DNA of 64,000 nt from Aureimonas sp. AU12 (GCF_001463705.1 NZ_BBWH01000023.1:1-64000), one strand, 5' to 3'; numbered from the stretch's first letter, positions 36,531 through 46,155 are shown. Translations and numbers: made by a program. The notes: generated from the sequence alone by a model not told the origin.

Positions 36531-37822
36531 GCGCGGTCGCCGCCCGGCTGCGGGATCTGTTCGTCGAGGAGGCGCGCGGCGTTGGGATCGGCGAGGCCAT
36601 GCCCTTGCTGCCGCTCGGCGGCTTGCGGGCTATGTCCGTCACGGGCGAGCATGTCGGCCCGTGTCCGCTTTGTGGCGGCCGGGACCGGCTGCAGGTGAAG
36701 CCCGGTGTCGGTTGGCTTTGCCGTGGCGCGGCCGAGGGCCGTGATGCGATCGGCCTGGCCGCGCATGTGCTCGGCCTCGACTTGAAGCGCGGTGGCGACT
36801 TCCTCGAAGCCTGCGCGGCCGTGCTCGGCCGATCTGTGCCGGATGGCCGCGACGAGGACGAGGCGGCGACGCGCGAGCGGGCCGAACGCATCGCGGCGCG
36901 TAAGCAAGCGGCCGAGGCGTCGGCGGCGCAACGCGAAGGCGAGGCGCACGACTTCCGGGCGGCCGAGCAAGCCAAGGCGCGCGGCAAGTGGCAGCACGGC
37001 GAGCCCGATGGCCTGCACCTGACCTATCTCGCGCGGCGCCTGCAGCGCTACATTCGCGATCTGCCGGTGGCGCCCTTCCTGCGGACGATCGCGGCCGAGA
37101 CCTACTGGCATGGCCGGGACGAACGCGACCCGCGCCGCGTGCCCGTCGAGCTGTTCACGGGTCCGGCCATGGTGGCGCCGTTCGTGGCGCCTTCCGGGCA
37201 TGTCATCGGCTGTCATCTGACGTGGATCGATCTCGCGCGGCGGCCGAAGTTCCGCCCGCTCATTCTCGACCCGGCGGCACCGCGCGGCGACCCTCTGCCG
37301 TCGAAGAAAATGCGCGGCACGAAGAAGGGCGGGCTGATCCCGCTCATCGGGTTCTACCAGCATGACGGGCTGATCCTGCCCGATCCGCACCGCCCGCGCT
37401 TCGTCAGCGGCGAGGGGATTGAGAACACGGTGATCGCGGCGCTGGCGGAGGGGCCTCGCGCCGACACGATCTATGCCGCCGCCGGCGACCTCGGCAATCT
37501 CGCCGGCCCCGCCGATCAGACATCGCGTTTCACGCATCCCGAGATTCGCAAGCCGGACAAGAATGGGGTGATGCGCCCCGTCTTCGTCAAAGGGCCGATC
37601 CCGCGCGCCGATCAATCGCCCGACGACGCGATGCAGGTGCCGCCCTGGGTGAACGAGATCCTGCTGATCGCTGATAGCGACAGCGAACCTTACGCCACCG
37701 CCTCCGACATGGCGCGCGGCAAGGCTCGGCTCGGAGCGGGCGGCGCCATCGTCGGCATCGCCTGGCCGCCTGCGGGAATGGACTTCTCCGATATCGTCTC
37801 ACTCTCTCCCCTCGGAAACTGA
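36527..37822 (+). CDS. Toprim-type primase, zinc-binding
   Basis: 431 residues. A zinc-binding element CPLCGGRDRLQVK...WLCRG (about 46-67) is followed by a charged linker and a Toprim-like domain: FVSGEGIENTVIAAL (about 293-307, with the conserved Glu) and LLIADSDSE (with the Asp-x-Asp). This layout is that of DnaG/P4-alpha-like phage primases that lay RNA primers. The adjacent SF3 helicase starts 1 nt after its stop, so the two probably form a primase-helicase pair. Confidence 0.85.
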   Translation: MSAVAARLRDLFVEEARGVGIGEAMPLLPLGGLRAMSVTGEHVGPCPLCGGRDRLQVKPGVGWLCRGAAEGRDAIGLAAHVLGLDLKRGGDFLEACAAVLGRSVPDGRDEDEAATRERAERIAARKQAAEASAAQREGEAHDFRAAEQAKARGKWQHGEPDGLHLTYLARRLQRYIRDLPVAPFLRTIAAETYWHGRDERDPRRVPVELFTGPAMVAPFVAPSGHVIGCHLTWIDLARRPKFRPLILDPAAPRGDPLPSKKMRGTKKGGLIPLIGFYQHDGLILPDPHRPRFVSGEGIENTVIAALAEGPRADTIYAAAGDLGNLAGPADQTSRFTHPEIRKPDKNGVMRPVFVKGPIPRADQSPDDAMQVPPWVNEILLIADSDSEPYATASDMARGKARLGAGGAIVGIAWPPAGMDFSDIVSLSPLGN

Positions 37823-37823
37823 C

Positions 37824-39665
37824 ATGGCCAAAAAAGACGATCCGAACCTTGCGATCGTGCGCGAGGCCCTGGCGGCCGCGCAGGCGCAGGCAACCGCAAC
37901 GGCGAGCGCCGAACCTGCGGACGCTCCAGAGGAGGGCGAAGCCCTTCCGGTTGCCCGATCTCTCGACATTCCGCGGGCGCGCCAGACCGAGACGCCAGAG
38001 CCGAACACCGTCTGGTGGTGCTCGCATCTCGATCAGTCCGACACCGACAACGCGCGGCGGCTGATCGCTCACTTCGGCAGTGATCTCGTCGTGCTGAAGC
38101 AGGAAGGCGGCAAGGATGCAGCCTATGGCGTCTGGAACGGCCAGCATTGGGACCTGTCCAACGGCAATCAGGCGGCGCTCGGTCTCGCGCAGCTCCTCGG
38201 CGAGCGCATCCAGTTGGAGGCCGCCGAGCTGGTGCCAACGAACGGCGAAACGCGCGTGATCGAAGCCGCGATGGAAGCCCGCGATAAAGACGAGGACGCG
38301 CGCTCGCCCGCCGAGATCATCAAAGTCGCGCGTGCCGACGACGTGCTGGAGAAGCTATCGGGACGGATGGGCAAGCGGATCCAGTGGGGCATCGCGGCAA
38401 AGAACGCCAACAAGCTGACCGCAATGCTTAAGTGCGCGGCGCCGCACCTGATGCGCCCGGCCGACGCCTTCAACTCGCATCACCACAAGGTCGCGGTGAA
38501 GGGGCACACTCTCACGTTCCACCACGGGACGGAGCTGGTGCCGAACCCCGACCTGGAGCGCGAGGACGCCCCGGCCGATGCGCCCGACGCGATCCCCGCG
38601 AAGTATGCGCGCGTCAGCGTGAAAGTCGGTCATGAGCGCGAGGATTACTCCACGGCCGTCGTGCCGACCGCCTATGACCCGAACGCGAAGTGTCCGCATC
38701 TTACGGCCTTCCTCGAGGAGTTCGTACCCGACGCGGCCAACCGCCGTTTGATCCAGGTCGCCTTCGGCCTCGGCCTTCTTGGCGTGACCGTGCAGAAGCT
38801 GTTCTTCCATCTCGGCAAGGGCGCGAACGGCAAGTCGATCCTGATGGAAGTCATCTGCCGGGTGCTCGGCGGCTATGCCGTGACGCTGGAGGCGAACAGC
38901 TTCTTCGGTGATAGCGGCCAAGCCGGCGCGGCATCGCCGGATCTCGCCCGGCTGCACAATGCCCGGCTCCTGCGCGTCCAGGAGCTGCCGGAAGGCGAGG
39001 AACTGCGCGTCGACCTGGTGAAGAAACTGACGGGCGGTGAGAAGATCCCGGTTCGTCAGCTGTTCCAAGGCTATTTCGAGTTCTGGCCGATCTTCACCGC
39101 GCATATGAGCGGCAACGGCTATCCAAAGATCTCGGACATGAGCAACGGCATCTGGCGCCGCATGACCGTCATCTATTGGCCGATCGTGCTCGACGACGCT
39201 CGCCAGCGCAACTTCGAAGAGGTCGTCGGCGAGTTCGAGCCGGAGCATTCCGGCATCCTGAACTGGCTGATCGAAGGCGCACTGATCTACCTGCGCGAGG
39301 GGCTGACGATCCCGGAAGACGTCGTGCGTCAGACCCGGAAGTATCAGGCCGCCATGGACCCGACCGCGGCCTTCCGCGAGCGCTGCGTGCTGCACAGTCA
39401 GGGCGAGGCTGTCACGGCTATGGAGATGTATGAAGCCTATGTCGCCTGGGCCGAGGACACGGCGAACAAGCCGATCTCGATGACGGGCTTCGGCAAGATC
39501 ATGGTGAAGCATCACGAGCGCGAGGACGGGCGCACACGGCGCTATCTGAACGTCCAGCTCGTCAACGTGCCGGAGCGCCGGCGGCGGAGCAAGACGGAAG
39601 CCGAGCAGCCGGACGATTACCCGGAAGGCTATGCCGGGCCGGAGCCAAGGGACGGCGAGGAATAG
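37824..39665 (+). CDS. SF3/D5-type replicative helicase
   Basis: 613 residues. Residues about 280-520 form a P4-alpha/D5-like SF3 helicase: Walker A LGKGANGKS with Lys337, Walker B-like region near LLRVQELPEG, and C motif FTAHMSGNGYP. The upstream 200 residues match the D5_N region typical of phage/plasmid primase-helicases; the C-terminal 120 residues include a winged-helix-like segment. SF3 helicases commonly recognise an origin themselves, and the next 448 bp is a repeat array. Probably melts and unwinds the phage origin. Confidence 0.88.
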   Translation: MAKKDDPNLAIVREALAAAQAQATATASAEPADAPEEGEALPVARSLDIPRARQTETPEPNTVWWCSHLDQSDTDNARRLIAHFGSDLVVLKQEGGKDAAYGVWNGQHWDLSNGNQAALGLAQLLGERIQLEAAELVPTNGETRVIEAAMEARDKDEDARSPAEIIKVARADDVLEKLSGRMGKRIQWGIAAKNANKLTAMLKCAAPHLMRPADAFNSHHHKVAVKGHTLTFHHGTELVPNPDLEREDAPADAPDAIPAKYARVSVKVGHEREDYSTAVVPTAYDPNAKCPHLTAFLEEFVPDAANRRLIQVAFGLGLLGVTVQKLFFHLGKGANGKSILMEVICRVLGGYAVTLEANSFFGDSGQAGAASPDLARLHNARLLRVQELPEGEELRVDLVKKLTGGEKIPVRQLFQGYFEFWPIFTAHMSGNGYPKISDMSNGIWRRMTVIYWPIVLDDARQRNFEEVVGEFEPEHSGILNWLIEGALIYLREGLTIPEDVVRQTRKYQAAMDPTAAFRERCVLHSQGEAVTAMEMYEAYVAWAEDTANKPISMTGFGKIMVKHHEREDGRTRRYLNVQLVNVPERRRRSKTEAEQPDDYPEGYAGPEPRDGEE

Positions 39666-39842
39666 CCATGCCCTCCTGCTCCCTCCCTTTGCGCCCCGCT
39701 GCGCGTGGCGCTCATTCTCGGCCCTGCCTGGGGATCTGTGCCATGCCGCGTCCGCCCTGATCCTGTTCGGTCTCGGGTTTCGATCGGTCGGTTGCTTCCG
39801 AACCCTCTTCGCGAGGGATCGGGAAAGGTGCGCCTTCAGGGC

Positions 39843-39938
39843 GCGAGGGTTTGCGAGGGTTGGAGAGGGTTTGCGAGAGTGAGGGGAAACGTGGCAACGC
39901 CTTGTGGCGCCGAGGTTTGCGAGGGTCTGCGAGGGTTC
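39843..39938 (+). repeat. Tandem 10-bp iteron-like repeats
   Basis: Consensus GCGAGGGTTT. Four adjacent units at 39843-39882 and three more at 39909-39938 (GCCGAGGTTT, GCGAGGGTCT, GCGAGGGTTC). Period of 10 bp places all units on one face of the helix. Confidence 0.85.
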
Positions 39939-39998
39939 CTCGCGTATACGCGCGAAACGACTATTCCGGCCTAGTCTCGGTCTTATGCTGATGGACCC

Positions 39999-40110
39999 CG
40001 AAAACTATCGCAACCCTCTCTAAATCCAACCAAGCCACTGAAATCAATAGATCTATCGATCTTCTGCCAACCCTCTCAAACTCTCGAAAACTATCGTTCA
40101 ACTATCGCAA
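39999..40110 (-). repeat. Inverted iteron copies and 12-bp direct repeat
   Basis: CAACCCTCTC (reverse of the iteron variant GAGAGGGTTG) at 40011-40020 and 40068-40077. CGAAAACTATCG occurs at 39999-40010 and again at 40085-40096, and ACTATCG a third time at 40101-40107. Confidence 0.8.
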
Positions 40111-40119
40111 GGCTTGGCT

Positions 40120-40950
40120 GTGAGTAAGAAACCCATCGAAATTAGTGCTTTGCTGGCTTGGACCTATGGGGAGGAGCTTCCGAAACTGGAGCGGTTCCTC
40201 GACGACGAGCGGGAGGAGTTCCTAGCCAGCCCGGCGCCCTGGGACTCGATCACGCGGCTGGCGATCCTCGGCGTTCGGGTCGATACGTCGGGCAGGGCGC
40301 CGGACGTTCGGGCGCTGGAGTACCCGGACCCTGATGCGCTGATTGTTCACGAGGCGGTGCAGGGGCTGGCGTCGTGGGAGATCGCCATGCCGGAGGGGTG
40401 GAGCGCCCTCGGCGACTGCACAGGCCTGACGGCGGCCGAGATGGCGGACGCGCACCGGGACGGCCTTGCCATCGCGGCACCGAAGGGGGACCGCCTGGCG
40501 GCGCTTATCCGGCGGCTCGCCATGACGGGTCGCACTCCGCCATGGCACGACCATGGACCTATCTTCCGTCGGCTGGTCTGCGGTGCCAACGGCAAGCCCG
40601 CTTGGTTTCGGATGGTGCGCCAACCGATCGGGCAGGGGCGCCCGTCATGCGACGTCGAGGTCGACGGCTACAACAAGTCCCGGCAGCGGCCCTATGAGGG
40701 CGCCTATCGGAAGCACTATCTCGATCCTTCGCCTTCGGTGCTGGTGTCCGAGCGGGTCGATTATCAGCTATGGGCGCTCGCCCTGCATGCGTTGGCGGGT
40801 GATCTGGCTCGCCGTCTCGGACGCTTCACGGTTCTACCCTGCCGCGTTCCCATGTGGCCTTGGGAGGGTGAGGAAGGGCCTTCGCAGCCTCGGGTTCTCG
40901 TCGCGGCGAAATCCACAGAGCCGCGTCAGGCGGGCAATGAGGCCGCTTGA
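40120..40950 (+). CDS. Hypothetical phage protein downstream of origin block
   Basis: 276 residues from GTG at 40120, chosen because AAGG lies 7 nt upstream (TTG at 40114 is too close). No recognised domain; the centre holds WHDHGPIFRRLVCGANGKPAWF and a YNKSRQRPYEGAYRKHY basic patch. Similar-looking proteins of unknown role occur between replication and packaging genes of rhizobial prophages. Closed by a terminator 45 bp later. Confidence 0.65.
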   Translation: MSKKPIEISALLAWTYGEELPKLERFLDDEREEFLASPAPWDSITRLAILGVRVDTSGRAPDVRALEYPDPDALIVHEAVQGLASWEIAMPEGWSALGDCTGLTAAEMADAHRDGLAIAAPKGDRLAALIRRLAMTGRTPPWHDHGPIFRRLVCGANGKPAWFRMVRQPIGQGRPSCDVEVDGYNKSRQRPYEGAYRKHYLDPSPSVLVSERVDYQLWALALHALAGDLARRLGRFTVLPCRVPMWPWEGEEGPSQPRVLVAAKSTEPRQAGNEAA

Positions 40951-40994
40951 CGCGCGGGTGGAATTTGACATACCTCTCATGGTGCGAGGAACCC

Positions 40995-41030
40995 AACCCC
41001 GGAGCGGAGACGCTGCCGGGGTTTTCGTTT
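40995..41030 (+). terminator. Rho-independent terminator before late genes
   Basis: Stem AACCCCGG-AGCG / CGCT-CCGGGGTT with a GAGA loop, then TTTTCGTTT. It separates the early/replication transcript from HNH and packaging genes. Confidence 0.9.
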
Positions 41031-41041
41031 GAGGAGGACCG

Positions 41042-41407
41042 ATGCCGACACGGCCAGCGTCCTTCCGTCCTCGTCATCAGCCAACGCGCATCGTCCTCGA
41101 ACGAGAGTACGAAGCTCGGCGGCGCCAAGCGCATCCATGGCGCGCCCTCTATAAGACGCCGCAGTGGCAGGCGATCCGCGTCTCGGTCTTCGCGGCCGAG
41201 CCGCTATGCCGTCGCTGCGCCTCGTCCGGCCTCGTCGTGCCGGCGACCGTCGTCAACCACGTCGAGCGCCACCACGGCGACCCGGTCAAGTTCTTCGCCG
41301 GCCCCTTCGAACCCCTCTGTAAGCCCTGCCACGACGGCGAGGTGCAGCGAGAGGAGCGCCGCGAGGCCGCCTCAGGCCCCCCAGTCACCCGCCGACCCGG
41401 CCTGTGA
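41042..41407 (+). CDS. HNH endonuclease, packaging-associated
   Basis: 121 residues. CRRCASSGLVVPATVVNHVERH...CKPCHDGE gives two CxxC zinc pairs around the ββα-metal HNH core (NH-x-E). In HK97-like phages an HNH protein encoded directly upstream of terminase is required with it for genome cleavage at cos. GAGGAGG sits just before the ATG. The 157 bp between it and the small terminase holds no gene and is the usual place for a cos site, though none can be identified by eye. Confidence 0.88.
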   Translation: MPTRPASFRPRHQPTRIVLEREYEARRRQAHPWRALYKTPQWQAIRVSVFAAEPLCRRCASSGLVVPATVVNHVERHHGDPVKFFAGPFEPLCKPCHDGEVQREERREAASGPPVTRRPGL

Positions 41408-41564
41408 CCGAAAAGTGACACGAGGGGGAGGGGGGGGTCGAAAGTCGGGGGCCTAAGGGGCGGGACCGGCAGGTTAACTCGCTCTTTGTCTGCGCGAAAT
41501 TTCCGCTGGCGAAACTTTTTCTTTTGAACTGCGGGGTCGGATCGGCCTCGCCAAGGGGTTCACG

Positions 41565-42212
41565 ATGGGTCGACGCAAGGATGATCCCGCCTTGCAGGCG
41601 GCCAAAGGATACCCCGGCAAGCGCAAGCCGATGACGGATCGCCGGATCAATGCCGCTGCGGACCAGGCCGAGCGCGAGGCGAGCGAGGCTCACCCGTTCG
41701 CCGTGCCGGTGCTCTTCACGAAGGCGCCCGCCTACTATCGGCGTGCGATCGAGCTGTGGAAGTCGCTCACCGAGACGCTTCTCGCGTCCGGGCGGCGGCG
41801 GCCTGGCTATCGGGCGGCCCTCACGCGCTACTGCATGTGGTCGCAGATGTATGAGGGCGCGGCGGAAGACCTGCGGCGCGACTGTCCGAAGGGCGGCTTC
41901 ACCATGAAGTGGACGCCGGTCGGCGGCGCCGAGCGCGTCATCCAGCATCCGGCGATCAAGATCATGCAGCAAGCCGAGCCGATCCTGCGCGCGATCGAGG
42001 ATGACTTCGGCTTCAACCCGCGCTCCGATGGCGCGCTCGTTCGGGTCGAGAGCTTCAACCGCTCACAGCAAGGCGACCTGTTCGGCGCGTCCCGCCCGGC
42101 GGCGCCGGCGGCGGATGCGCCCGGCGTGGCTGCGACTGCGCACGACGCCTCGGCCGACCCGATGGACCTCATGAACGGCGCGGACGCTCGATCGCCGTCG
42201 ACGATGCAGTGA
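41565..42212 (+). CDS. Terminase small subunit, P27-like
   Basis: 215 residues. The N-terminus GRRKDDPALQAAKGYPGKRK and central helices (YYRRAIELWKSLTETLL, YRAALTRYCMWSQMYEGAAED) match the P27/phage terminase small subunit group, which binds the packaging site and recruits the ATPase. AAGGGG lies 6 nt before the ATG. The large subunit starts 4 nt after its stop. Confidence 0.85.
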   Translation: MGRRKDDPALQAAKGYPGKRKPMTDRRINAAADQAEREASEAHPFAVPVLFTKAPAYYRRAIELWKSLTETLLASGRRRPGYRAALTRYCMWSQMYEGAAEDLRRDCPKGGFTMKWTPVGGAERVIQHPAIKIMQQAEPILRAIEDDFGFNPRSDGALVRVESFNRSQQGDLFGASRPAAPAADAPGVAATAHDASADPMDLMNGADARSPSTMQ

Positions 42213-42216
42213 CGCG

Positions 42217-43956
42217 ATGACGGACACGCTCGCGACGGAGCTGCCGCCCTGGCTTCATCCCGTCGCGAGCGATCCCGCCTATGAATGGGCGGTGCTCGCC
42301 TGGCGACGGGCCGGCAAGGTCGAGGGATCGTGGTTCGATACTGCCAAGGCCGACGCGGTGGTGCTGGCCTGGCCGCGCATCTTCCGCCTGACGAACGACC
42401 GCTTCCGGGGCGTGCCGTTTAAACTCCTGCTCTGGCAGGAGATTACGGTTCGCCTCCTGGTCGGCTGGAAGATGCCGATCGAGATCGTCGACCCGGCGAC
42501 GCATCTGCAAGCGGTCGCGCAGGTTCGCGTGTTCCGGCGGCTGGATCTCTGGATCCCGCGCAAGAACGGCAAGTCCGAGTTCCTGGCGGCGCTCGGTGTC
42601 CTGTTCTTCTGCCTCGAAAAGGTGCCGGGCGCCGAGGGCTACGTCTTCGGCCGCAACGAAGACCAGGGCCGGGTCGCCTTCGACAAGATGGCGGCCATCA
42701 TCTCGGAAGGGGTGGGGCTTCGCGAGGATCGGCATGGCAACGTGCGGATCATCCTCATGAAGAAATCGATCTTCCTGCGGGAGACCGGATCGACCTTGCA
42801 TCTCCTCACCGGGAAGCCGGATGGAAAGCATGGCCGATCCCCGACCGTGATCGTCGGCGACGAGATCCACGAGTGGATCACGCGCGAGCTGGCGGACACG
42901 CTGCGGCAGGGCACGGGCGCTCGCCTGCAGCCGATCGAGTTGTACGCCTCGACGGCGGGGCGCAAGTCCGGGCGCGTCGGGTGGGAGTGGTACAACGAAA
43001 GTCTGGAGATCATGTCGGGGGTCGCCGACGATCCCCGCATCCTCGTCGTTCACTTCGCGATCGGCGAGGAAGATGACTGGACGGATGAGGCCATCTGGCG
43101 GAAGGCGAACCCCTCGCTCGGCCTGACACCAACGCTCGATTACCTGCGCACCGAGTTCAAGGCGGCGAAGGGCAAGCCGGTCAAGGAAGCGATCTTCCAG
43201 TGCTACCATCTGAACCGATGGGTCGACCAAGTCGGCGGCTGGATTCCGAAGTCGAAATGGAAGCTGTGCGCGATCGAGCCTGACGGCTGGAGGACCCTGC
43301 GCGAGCGGATGCGCGGGCGCCGCGCGTTCTCGGCTTGCGATGTGTCCGCGACGCGCGATCTCACGGCGCAAGTCGTGATGATTGAGCCTGAAGGCGACGA
43401 CGATCGGTGGACGCTGATCCCCCGGTTTTGGGTGCCGGAGGGGACGCTCGACGAGCGCGCCAGTCAGGATCGGCGCGTCGACTGGAAAGGATGGGTGCAA
43501 CGGGGCGCGCTCATGACGACGCCAGGCGATAGCGTCGATCAAAACTATGTCCTGAAGGCCATCGAAGAGGACGCCGCGCACTTCAATCTGGTCGCGCAAG
43601 GCTTCGATCCCTGGAACGCCGTCAAGCTGATGACCGATCTCGAAGCCAACGGCTTCCCGGTCGAGCTGATGGTGCGCATGCGGCAGGGCACGGCGACGCT
43701 CGGCGAGGCGACCAAAGAGTTCGAACGAATGGTCTTCGCCGGGCAGATCGACCACGGCGGGCACCCGGTCCTCGCCTGGATGGCGGGGCATTGTCAGGTC
43801 CGCTTCGACGAAAACCTGAACTACGTGCCGGCCAAAAAGGGCAGCGCGGACAAGATCGACGGCATCGTTGCCAGCGTCATGGCAACCGCCCTGGCGACCA
43901 ACAGGGAAGAGGTCCCAACCATGGACGAGTTCCTGTCCAACCCGGTGTTCGGCTGA
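42217..43956 (+). CDS. Terminase large subunit
   Basis: 579-residue packaging ATPase-nuclease of the Terminase_1 type. Atypical Walker A IPRKNGKSEF, Walker B VIVGDEIHEW, coupling region and STAGRKSG motif III form the N-terminal motor. The C-terminal RNase H-like nuclease has SACDVSATRDLTA, GFDPWNAVKLM and DKIDG. All catalytic acidic positions seem present, so packaging is likely functional. Confidence 0.95.
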   Translation: MTDTLATELPPWLHPVASDPAYEWAVLAWRRAGKVEGSWFDTAKADAVVLAWPRIFRLTNDRFRGVPFKLLLWQEITVRLLVGWKMPIEIVDPATHLQAVAQVRVFRRLDLWIPRKNGKSEFLAALGVLFFCLEKVPGAEGYVFGRNEDQGRVAFDKMAAIISEGVGLREDRHGNVRIILMKKSIFLRETGSTLHLLTGKPDGKHGRSPTVIVGDEIHEWITRELADTLRQGTGARLQPIELYASTAGRKSGRVGWEWYNESLEIMSGVADDPRILVVHFAIGEEDDWTDEAIWRKANPSLGLTPTLDYLRTEFKAAKGKPVKEAIFQCYHLNRWVDQVGGWIPKSKWKLCAIEPDGWRTLRERMRGRRAFSACDVSATRDLTAQVVMIEPEGDDDRWTLIPRFWVPEGTLDERASQDRRVDWKGWVQRGALMTTPGDSVDQNYVLKAIEEDAAHFNLVAQGFDPWNAVKLMTDLEANGFPVELMVRMRQGTATLGEATKEFERMVFAGQIDHGGHPVLAWMAGHCQVRFDENLNYVPAKKGSADKIDGIVASVMATALATNREEVPTMDEFLSNPVFG

Positions 43957-43957
43957 C

Positions 43958-45220
43958 ATGGGCGTTCGCGATGCCATTGGCGGCTGGCTGATCAAGTCCG
44001 GCCATAACATCAGCACGACCGACGCGAAGGCGTCGCGGATCTGGAGCCGGGTCCTCGGCGGCGGCGGTGAAAGCGACGCCGGCGAGACCGTCACCGTCGA
44101 CGTGGCGTTGCAGCTGGCGACCGCCTGGGCTTGCGTTCGTCTGATCTCGGAAACGGTGGCGACCCTGCCGTTCATGCTCTACCGCGACGAGCGGGACGGC
44201 AGCCGGACGGTGGCAAAGGATGATCCCCTCTATGGGATCCTTCACGACCAGCCGAACGCGGACCAGACGGCGGTCGAGTTTTGGGAGGGCGTTGTCTTCT
44301 GCATCCTCACCTGGGGCAACGCCTACGCCGAGAAGGTCTTCATCGGATCGCGCCTGGTGGCGCTCCTGCCGCTTCGGGCGGACTGGATGCGGGTCGGCCG
44401 CGACGAGAGCGGCGCCCGTGTCTACCGTTACGGCGACCCGAAGGGCCGGCGCGAGCTGACCGAAGACGAGGTCATGCATGTTCGAGGGTTCGGCAACGGC
44501 GGCGACGTCGGCCTGTCGCCGATCCTCTACGGCCGCCAGACGCTCGGCGCGGCCCGTGCGGCGGACAAGGCGGCGGCAAAGATGTTCGCCAACGGCGTTC
44601 GGCCGAGTGGTGTCCTCGAAATGTCGCAGATCCTCAAGCCGGACCAGCGCAAGGATATCCGCGAGAACGTGATCGCTCCCTTCGCCGGCGCCATGAACGC
44701 GGGCGGCGTGTTCCTGGCAGAAGGCGGCATGAAGTTCTCGCCGGTGACGTTCACGCCGGAAGACGCGCAGATGCTGGAAACGCGCGCCTTCCACGTCGAA
44801 GAGATCTGCCGGTGGTTCAACGTCCCGCCGATCCTGATCGGTCACTCCTCGTCGGGGCAGACCATGTGGGGATCGGGCGTTGAACAGATCATGCTCGGCT
44901 GGCTGGTCCTCGGCCTGCGCAGCATCCTGAAGCGGATCGAGTCGGCGGCGAAGCGCTCGCTGATCACCCCCGATCGGCGCGCCGGGCTGCACCCGGAGTT
45001 CAATATCGAGGGGTTGCTGCGGGCTGACAGCAAGACGCGGGCCGAGCTGATCTCGACCTACGTGCAGAACGGCATCTGGAGCCGCAACGAAGTCCGCCAG
45101 CGCGAGAACATGCCGCCCTATGCCGGCGGCGAGATCTACACGGCGCAAACCAACCTGTCGCCGGTGGATCGGCTCGGGACGCAAGTCGCGGTGAAGACCG
45201 CACCTGACGACGACGCCTGA
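43958..45220 (+). CDS. Portal protein, HK97 family
   Basis: 420 residues; forms the dodecameric DNA-entry ring. Family motifs: LATAWACVRLISETVATLPFML, HDQPN, WGNAYAEK, VMHVRGFG, and ETRAFHVEEICRWFNVPP. ATG 1 nt after the terminase stop. Confidence 0.94.
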   Translation: MGVRDAIGGWLIKSGHNISTTDAKASRIWSRVLGGGGESDAGETVTVDVALQLATAWACVRLISETVATLPFMLYRDERDGSRTVAKDDPLYGILHDQPNADQTAVEFWEGVVFCILTWGNAYAEKVFIGSRLVALLPLRADWMRVGRDESGARVYRYGDPKGRRELTEDEVMHVRGFGNGGDVGLSPILYGRQTLGAARAADKAAAKMFANGVRPSGVLEMSQILKPDQRKDIRENVIAPFAGAMNAGGVFLAEGGMKFSPVTFTPEDAQMLETRAFHVEEICRWFNVPPILIGHSSSGQTMWGSGVEQIMLGWLVLGLRSILKRIESAAKRSLITPDRRAGLHPEFNIEGLLRADSKTRAELISTYVQNGIWSRNEVRQRENMPPYAGGEIYTAQTNLSPVDRLGTQVAVKTAPDDDA

Positions 45221-45269
45221 CGGCGCGTCCGATCGCGCTTCGGCGCCCTGCCACAATCGAGGGAAGACA

Positions 45270-46145
45270 ATGGACGGTAGCAACTTCGTTGCGCCGCTCG
45301 AACTCAAGTTCGCGTCCGAGGGCGTGGGCGAGTTCGAGGGCTATGGCGCGATCTTCGGCAACATCGACAGTCACGGCGACCTGATCGCGCCGGGTGCCTT
45401 CGCGGCGAGCCTCGCGCAGCACAAGGCCAAGGGCACGATGCCGGCGATGTTCGTCCAGCATGGCCCGGCACTCGGCGGCGACAGTCTGCCCTCCGGTGTC
45501 TGGCAGGAGGTCGAGGAAGACTCGCGCGGCCTGAAGGTGAAGGGCAAGATCAGCGCGCTCGACACCGATCACGGGCGCCGGCTGCGCGGACTGATGCAGG
45601 ACGGCGCCATGCGCGGCCTGTCGATCGGCTATCGGGTGGCGCCGGGCGGCGCCGCGACGGGGCGCAAGGCGGGGCAGCCCCGCCGGACGCTGAACACACT
45701 CGATCTCGTCGAGATCTCGATCGTCCGCGATCCCTCGAACATCGAGGCGCAGGTGTCCGGGATCAAATCCGAGAGCGACCCGCTCCGCGCCTCGACCGCC
45801 ATCGCCGCCGCCATGCGGCTGCACGACAAGTCGATGGGCGAGAATTACGCCTATTCCAGCCCGCGCGATAAGGCGCTGCTGATGAACCATTTGCGGGACG
45901 CGCACGAGGCCCTGACGGGCACGCGCGCCCCGACCGATCTCGACGGCTGGAAGGAAATTCCGACCGTTCGCGAGATCGAGCGGATGCTCCGGGAGGAGTT
46001 CAGTCTGTCTCGATCCGAGGCCAGCGCCGTTGCCGAGCGCCGGTTCAAGTCTGTCCCTCGGGATGAGGGCGGCGAGACGAAATCCGAGGACACGTCGGCG
46101 CTCCGCAGTGTCCTCGACGGCTTCAAGCTTCCTTCCTTCTCTTGA
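45270..46145 (+). CDS. Prohead maturation protease, HK97 family (U35-like)
   Basis: 291 residues. The N-terminal 170 are a Caudovirales prohead protease with catalytic His in FVQHGP and Ser in MRGLSIGYRV, plus LDLVEISIVRDP. It cleaves scaffold/delta segments of the capsid protein. The C-terminal 120 residues, charged and helical, exceed the catalytic core and may act as scaffold. Capsid follows 10 bp later. Confidence 0.92.
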   Translation: MDGSNFVAPLELKFASEGVGEFEGYGAIFGNIDSHGDLIAPGAFAASLAQHKAKGTMPAMFVQHGPALGGDSLPSGVWQEVEEDSRGLKVKGKISALDTDHGRRLRGLMQDGAMRGLSIGYRVAPGGAATGRKAGQPRRTLNTLDLVEISIVRDPSNIEAQVSGIKSESDPLRASTAIAAAMRLHDKSMGENYAYSSPRDKALLMNHLRDAHEALTGTRAPTDLDGWKEIPTVREIERMLREEFSLSRSEASAVAERRFKSVPRDEGGETKSEDTSALRSVLDGFKLPSFS

Positions 46146-46155
46146 GGACATTCCC

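Larger units (their letters stand above)
39666..40113. other. Non-coding repeat-rich block, candidate phage replication origin
   Basis: 448 bp with no convincing gene between the helicase and the next CDS. It contains two clusters of tandem 10-bp repeats, inverted copies of the same element, a 12-bp direct repeat and an AT-richer segment (about 40010-40110). This is the layout of an iteron origin: binding-site array plus melting region beside the initiator helicase gene. Confidence 0.65.

Noticed and set aside
39843-39938. CRISPR array
   Set aside because: Units are 10 bp and directly abutting with no 30-nt spacers, and there are no cas genes.
39631-39974. Small frames in the repeat block after the helicase
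   Set aside because: They read through iteron repeats, lack ribosome sites and have no plausible composition; the block is better explained as non-coding.
41408-41564. cos site between HNH and small terminase
   Set aside because: Position is right but no diagnostic sequence can be recognised; needs virion end sequencing.
42169-44175. 668-codon minus-strand frame across terminase and portal
   Set aside because: Antisense shadow of two clear packaging genes; His/Arg-rich composition without domains.
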